Assembly (NCBI GenBank): GCA_025355225.1 | Contig: JANYAB010000394.1 | Coordinates: 1 to 9,133, forward strand | Direction: 5' to 3' | Source: Bacteroidota bacterium | GTDB lineage: Bacteria; Bacteroidota; Bacteroidia; Sphingobacteriales; Sphingobacteriaceae | DNA: 9,133 nucleotides | Part shown: piece after piece, positions 6,255 through 9,133 of the stretch | Layout: every line of letters begins with the position of its first letter | Position numbering within the stretch: the stretch's first letter is position 1 | The notes under the pieces: model-generated | Databases searched by the model: none | What the model was told of the DNA's origin: nothing | The model's input: only the letters and a program-made list of their open reading frames with translations | Translations under genes and position numbers: made by a program

Positions 6255-8234
6255 ATGATTTTTGACCGTAAAAACCTGGATAATGACAAATTAGTCACAT
6301 TTTACAAGTCTTTGTTATGGCCGCGCCTGATTGAAGAGAAGATGTTAATCCTTTTAAGGCAGGGGCGCATTGGCAAATGGTTTTCGGGAATAGGCCAGGA
6401 GGCTATCGCTGTAGGCAGTACACTGGCGATGAATCCATCTGAATACATTTTGCCCATGCACCGTAATTTAGGGGTTTTTACCACGAGGGATATCCCGCTT
6501 TCGCGATTAATGGCACAGTGGCAGGGTAAGGCTTCGGGTTTTACTAAGGGCCGCGACCGCTCCTTTCATTTTGGCACCCAGGAATATAAGATTATCGGGA
6601 TGATATCACACCTTGGGCCTCAAATGGCGTTGGCAGATGGTATTGCCCTTGCCGATGTATTGAGCAAACGAAACTGGGCAACATTAGTTTACACAGGCGA
6701 AGGGGGTACAAGCGAAGGAGATTTTCACGAGGCATTAAATGTAGCCGCTGTTTGGAATCTGCCTGTTATTTTTTTGATTGAGAATAATGGCTACGGCCTG
6801 TCAACACCGGTAAATGAGCAATACCGTTGTGAATATCTGAGCGATAGAGCTATAGGATATGGTATGGAGGGCAGGAGGGTAGACGGCAATAACATTTTAG
6901 AAGTGTATCATACTATCAACGAACTGGCGATTGATATACGGCAAAATCCACGGCCCGTTCTGCTGGAGTGTATGACTTTTAGGATGCGGGGCCATGAAGA
7001 AGCATCGGGAACCAAATATGTTCGCCAGGAACTATTTGATGAGTGGAAAGAAAAAGACCCAATAGCAAATTTCGAAAAGTATTTGTTGGATGAAGGTGCT
7101 CTTAGCCCCGATTCGATCCGTATCATCAAAAACGGTTTTACTACAATGATCGATATCGAAGTTGAGAAGGCATTTAATGAGCCCGACATAATACCCGATA
7201 TGGCGACAGAAATAGCGGATATGTACCAACCTTACAACTTTCCAACCTTTCAACCTTCCAACCTTTCAACAACCAGCAAACGCTATATTGACGCGATCAG
7301 CGACGGTTTGAGACAGGGGATGCGCAAGTACGATAACCTGGTGCTGATGGGCCAGGATATAGCCGAATATGGCGGAGCTTTTAAAATAACACAGGGTTTT
7401 GTCGAGGAGTTCGGCAGGGAACGCGTGCGTAATACGCCTATTTGTGAATCCGCTATTGTTGGAGCAGCGATGGGATTATCCATAAACGGGTATAAGGCGG
7501 TAGTTGAAATGCAGTTTGCCGATTTTGTAACGTGTGCCTTCAACCAGGTAATTAATAACCTGGCAAAAACGCACTACCGCTGGGGCGAAAATGTCGACGT
7601 GGTGATCAGGATGCCCACAGGTGCAGGAACAGGCGCCGGCCCATTCCATTCCCAAAGCAATGAAGCCTGGTTTACCAATACGCCGGGATTAAAAGTGGTT
7701 TACCCTGCTTTTCCCGCTGATGCTAAAGGGTTATTGCTCGCTGCCATTGATGACCCCAACCCGGTTATTTATTTTGAGCATAAATATTTGTACCGAAGCA
7801 TTAGTGAAGATATACCGGATGACGAATATATTATTGAAATAGGAAAGGCAAAAGTAGTACTCGAAGGCAGTCGGGCCAGTATCATTACTTATGGCTTAGG
7901 TGTACACTGGGCCTTAGAATACGCGAAAAACCACAGCGAAGCTCCCGTTGAAATTGTAGACTTAAGGACACTACAACCCTGGGATAAAGAAACGGTTGAA
8001 GCCAGTGCGAAAAAGACAGGCAGGATATTGATTTTACACGAGGACACGTTAACCAGCGGATTTGGCGGAGAGATCGCCGCACACCTGGCCGAACATTGCT
8101 TTGCCTCCCTTGATGCCCCCATTATGCGCTGCGCCAGCCTGGATACGGCCATACCAATGAATAAGGCGTTGGAGGATCAGTTTTTGGCGAAGTGGAGGTT
8201 GGAGGAAATGATGTATCGATTGTTGAATTATTAA
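6255..8234 (+). CDS. Fused E1 alpha/beta subunit of a 2-oxoacid dehydrogenase (branched-chain or pyruvate type)
   Basis: The 659-residue protein joins both E1 subunits. Residues 1 to about 320 are E1-alpha, with PMHRNLGVF, GRDRSFHFG and the thiamine diphosphate motif GEGGTSEGD (148-156) to ENNGYGLST (176-184), then MRGHEEASGTKY. Residues about 343-659 are E1-beta, with MGQDIAEYGGAF, TPICESAIVGAAMGL, ADFVTCAFNQ and GPFHSQSNEAW, whose His465 is the expected active-site histidine, followed by a transketolase C-terminal domain with VDLRTLQPWD. The enzyme would decarboxylate a 2-oxoacid with thiamine diphosphate and pass the acyl group to a lipoyl E2. Such fusions are known in Bacteroidota. The substrate cannot be fixed from sequence; branched-chain oxoacids are favoured by resemblance. 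The canonical GDG is GEG here. No E2 or E3 gene is adjacent. The linker (about residues 324-342) is encoded by an 8-bp repeat array. Confidence 0.92.
   Translation: MIFDRKNLDNDKLVTFYKSLLWPRLIEEKMLILLRQGRIGKWFSGIGQEAIAVGSTLAMNPSEYILPMHRNLGVFTTRDIPLSRLMAQWQGKASGFTKGRDRSFHFGTQEYKIIGMISHLGPQMALADGIALADVLSKRNWATLVYTGEGGTSEGDFHEALNVAAVWNLPVIFLIENNGYGLSTPVNEQYRCEYLSDRAIGYGMEGRRVDGNNILEVYHTINELAIDIRQNPRPVLLECMTFRMRGHEEASGTKYVRQELFDEWKEKDPIANFEKYLLDEGALSPDSIRIIKNGFTTMIDIEVEKAFNEPDIIPDMATEIADMYQPYNFPTFQPSNLSTTSKRYIDAISDGLRQGMRKYDNLVLMGQDIAEYGGAFKITQGFVEEFGRERVRNTPICESAIVGAAMGLSINGYKAVVEMQFADFVTCAFNQVINNLAKTHYRWGENVDVVIRMPTGAGTGAGPFHSQSNEAWFTNTPGLKVVYPAFPADAKGLLLAAIDDPNPVIYFEHKYLYRSISEDIPDDEYIIEIGKAKVVLEGSRASIITYGLGVHWALEYAKNHSEAPVEIVDLRTLQPWDKETVEASAKKTGRILILHEDTLTSGFGGEIAAHLAEHCFASLDAPIMRCASLDTAIPMNKALEDQFLAKWRLEEMMYRLLNY
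7228..7267 (+). repeat. In-frame array of five 8-bp units encoding the E1 alpha/beta linker
   Basis: Five consecutive 8-bp units are read without a break: AACCTTAC, AACTTTCC, AACCTTTC, AACCTTCC, AACCTTTC, followed by AAC and AACC. Because 8 is not a multiple of 3, each unit is read in a different frame, giving the low-complexity peptide QPYNFPTFQPSNLSTTSK. The period and the core (purine, A, C, pyrimidine, T, T) resemble the unit of the inverted repeat at 5222-5334, which lies in non-coding DNA. Confidence 0.85.
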
Positions 8235-8240
8235 TTAGAT

Positions 8241-8256
8241 ATTTACGTACATAAAT
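8241..8256. promoter_or_regulatory. Near-perfect 16-bp palindrome upstream of the small-gene pair
   Basis: ATTTACGTACATAAAT is symmetric except for one base pair of positions flanking the central GTAC. It occupies most of the 28-bp gap between the E1 stop and the ATG at 8263. It overlaps TAAATTG (8252-8258), a weak -7-like sequence four bases before that ATG. This would fit a self-regulated promoter for the two small genes, but the site is short and AT-rich. Confidence 0.3.
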
Positions 8257-8262
8257 TGCGAA

Positions 8263-8541
8263 ATGAGGCCCAAAAAAGCCATTACCCTAAAAGAAATTTA
8301 TAAACGAGACCCTATTCAACGCGTAATTGACGAGGGGAAAGGTTGGGGTGCGCAACAAATGCTTATAGCGGGAGTACCTATTTTCTATCGGAATGAAAAA
8401 TATCCGGAAACTATGTCGGGAAATCTGTTTGTGAAAGAATATCCTGACGGTTTGAAATTCCTTGTCCGAAAGGAATTAACAGAAGATAATAGATTGACTG
8501 AAGAAATGATACGACCTTTAAATTGTAAAATAGTGCATTAA
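8263..8541 (+). CDS. Hypothetical protein, 92 residues, first of a small-gene pair
   Basis: I do not recognise this family. The protein is soluble, charged and has no signal peptide or membrane segment. The N-terminus is strongly basic (MRPKKAITLKEIYKRD) and probably helical. The middle carries a likely beta hairpin or sheet (QMLIAGVPIFYRNE, then GNLFVKEYPDGLKFLVRKE). The ATG at 8263 is the first in frame after the E1 stop, 28 bp away, so read-through from E1 is possible as well as an own promoter. Base composition is visibly more AT-rich than the E1 gene. It is followed after 20 bp by another small gene in the same direction. A toxin-antitoxin or effector-immunity type pair is conceivable from size and spacing only. 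Confidence 0.75.
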   Translation: MRPKKAITLKEIYKRDPIQRVIDEGKGWGAQQMLIAGVPIFYRNEKYPETMSGNLFVKEYPDGLKFLVRKELTEDNRLTEEMIRPLNCKIVH

Positions 8542-8561
8542 TTGTATTAATTAAAAATCTT

Positions 8562-8933
8562 ATGTCAAACGAAGAAACAATTGAATTCGCAAAGTTGCTC
8601 GTTCAAAATATAAGAGATATGGCAATTAAAAGCGGCGATGTTCAATTATATTCAGATAATATGAGATCACCAATCGCGAAACGCTGGCGGGATGCCAAAT
8701 ACAGTGGAAATGCTGATAAATTTGCAGAAATGATCATTTCAGATACTGTTGATGACACAATATTTTATCTTCTTTTGGCGGTTGATGAAGGCCTTTTAAA
8801 CATTTCATTCAATACATCAGACGGGAAAAAACTAAGCGTAGAAGGAGATATTATCGGTGAATTAGGTGGCTGGTATATGGGGGAATGGAGAACAAAACAA
8901 TCCACTCAGCGTTGCTTTGATGATATAGTCTAA
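8562..8933 (+). CDS. Hypothetical protein, 123 residues, second of a small-gene pair
   Basis: No named family is assigned. The product is soluble and acidic, with no signal peptide. It seems to have an N-terminal helix (ETIEFAKLLVQNIRDMAI), a central hydrophobic helix (DDTIFYLLLAVDEGLL) and a conserved-looking C-terminal block (GELGGWYMGEWRTKQ, then QRCFDDIV). The Gly-Trp-Tyr block followed by a basic stretch and Phe-Asp-Asp gives the impression of a small widespread bacterial family, possibly of the immunity-protein type, but this is from memory of style and not established. The gene starts 20 bp after the 92-residue gene with no promoter-like box between them, so they are likely co-transcribed. 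Local GC is only about a third in sampled 60-bp lines, against more than half in sampled lines of the E1 gene, which fits an accessory origin. Confidence 0.78.
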   Translation: MSNEETIEFAKLLVQNIRDMAIKSGDVQLYSDNMRSPIAKRWRDAKYSGNADKFAEMIISDTVDDTIFYLLLAVDEGLLNISFNTSDGKKLSVEGDIIGELGGWYMGEWRTKQSTQRCFDDIV

Positions 8934-8980
8934 TATCATCACTTTTAGCCGATTGAAGATTACAGATTCAACCATTTACA

Positions 8981-8998
8981 CGGCCAACCAGTAGGCCG
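8981..8998. terminator. GC-rich hairpin in the convergent gap, weak terminator candidate
   Basis: CGGCC and GGCCG form a perfect five-base stem around the eight-base loop AACCAGTA. It lies between the stop of the 123-residue gene and the stop of the minus-strand gene at the right edge, where a bidirectional terminator is expected. Neither side has a strong T run (GTTT on the plus side), so intrinsic termination is not certain. Confidence 0.4.
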
Positions 8999-9014
8999 GT
9001 TTAACCTCTCTGCA

Positions 9015-9133
9015 CTACCCCTCTACCAACTCCACCTCCGCGATTGGACTAAACAAGTAAACCCGCTTGCTCTTAATTTCCGTGCATTTATACCGTTTTC
9101 GCAATTTTTCTTCCTTTCGGAATACGCGGCCAT
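9015..9133 (-). CDS. C-terminal end of a minus-strand gene, possibly SprT-like (5' partial)
   Basis: On the minus strand a frame is open from the window edge to a TAG at 9015-9017, giving 39 residues: GRVFRKEEKLRKRYKC, then TEIKSKRVYLFSPIAEVELVEG. The sequence looks like real protein, with a very basic helix, a Cys-containing turn and two amphipathic strands, while the other two minus frames here are less convincing. The basic run with a cysteine followed by a short beta end recalls the C-terminal zinc-ribbon part of SprT-like proteins, which is a guess. An ATG that coincides with the window edge is in another frame and gives an unconvincing peptide. The gene is convergent with the small-gene pair. 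Confidence 0.55.
   Translation of the reverse strand, partial: GRVFRKEEKLRKRYKCTEIKSKRVYLFSPIAEVELVEG

Noticed and set aside
8168..8206. Two GTTGGAGGA copies near the end of the E1 gene, considered as part of the 8-bp repeat family
   Set aside because: They encode ordinary E1-beta C-terminal helix residues, are not in a periodic array and do not share the repeat core.
9095..9133. Minus-strand ATG at the very edge as the start of a gene
   Set aside because: Its frame gives a short peptide without family features, while the frame offset by two gives a coherent C-terminal end; the edge position is coincidence.
1..9133. CRISPR array, tRNA, rRNA, transposase or attachment site
   Set aside because: No spaced direct repeats of CRISPR type, no cloverleaf-like sequence and no transposase or integrase motifs were found on either strand.

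Overview
The window looks like a chromosomal segment of a Bacteroidota bacterium, most likely Sphingobacteriaceae (Mucilaginibacter/Pedobacter-like). The reasons are: a large protein with a type IX secretion C-terminal sorting domain; an SPII lipoprotein and a periplasmic protein cut at a VNA|Q site; almost no Shine-Dalgarno signals; promoter-like boxes resembling the Bacteroidota -7 element (TAnnTTTG) lying almost on the start codon; and a fused alpha/beta E1 2-oxoacid dehydrogenase. The genus is an inference from style, not from a search.

Layout. (1) Positions 1-3056 (+) hold the 3' part of a long secreted protein made of IPT/TIG domains, a block of FG-GAP/VCBS repeats, an Ig-like segment, a possible SprB-like repeat and a T9SS sorting domain. 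Its real start lies upstream of the window. A two-base gap leads to a lipoprotein with two fibronectin-III-like domains (3059-3736), almost certainly in the same operon. (2) 3841-5223 (+) encodes a LutB/LldF-type iron-sulfur protein of L-lactate oxidation, without lutA or lutC beside it. (3) The 115-bp convergent gap 5224-5338 is almost filled by two inverted arrays of an 8-bp unit. (4) 5339-6193 (-) is an exported DUF4198-like protein. It diverges from (5) 6255-8234 (+), a fused E1 alpha/beta subunit of a branched-chain or pyruvate-type 2-oxoacid dehydrogenase. (6) 8263-8541 and 8562-8933 (+) are two small AT-richer genes of unknown function that look like a pair. (7) 9015-9133 (-) is the C-terminal end of a further gene running off the right edge.

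How the parts fit. The lactate oxidation protein and the E1 dehydrogenase both belong to oxidative carbon catabolism, but they are separate transcription units with an oppositely oriented gene between them, so no shared pathway is shown. The most unusual signal is the 8-bp-period repeat. It occurs as a large inverted pair exactly between two stop codons (5222-5334). A closely similar 8-bp-period array (7228-7267) is translated in frame as the linker between the alpha and beta halves of the E1 fusion. This suggests a genome-wide intergenic repeat family, one copy of which may mark the place where two genes were fused. No CRISPR array, transposase, tRNA or rRNA was seen.
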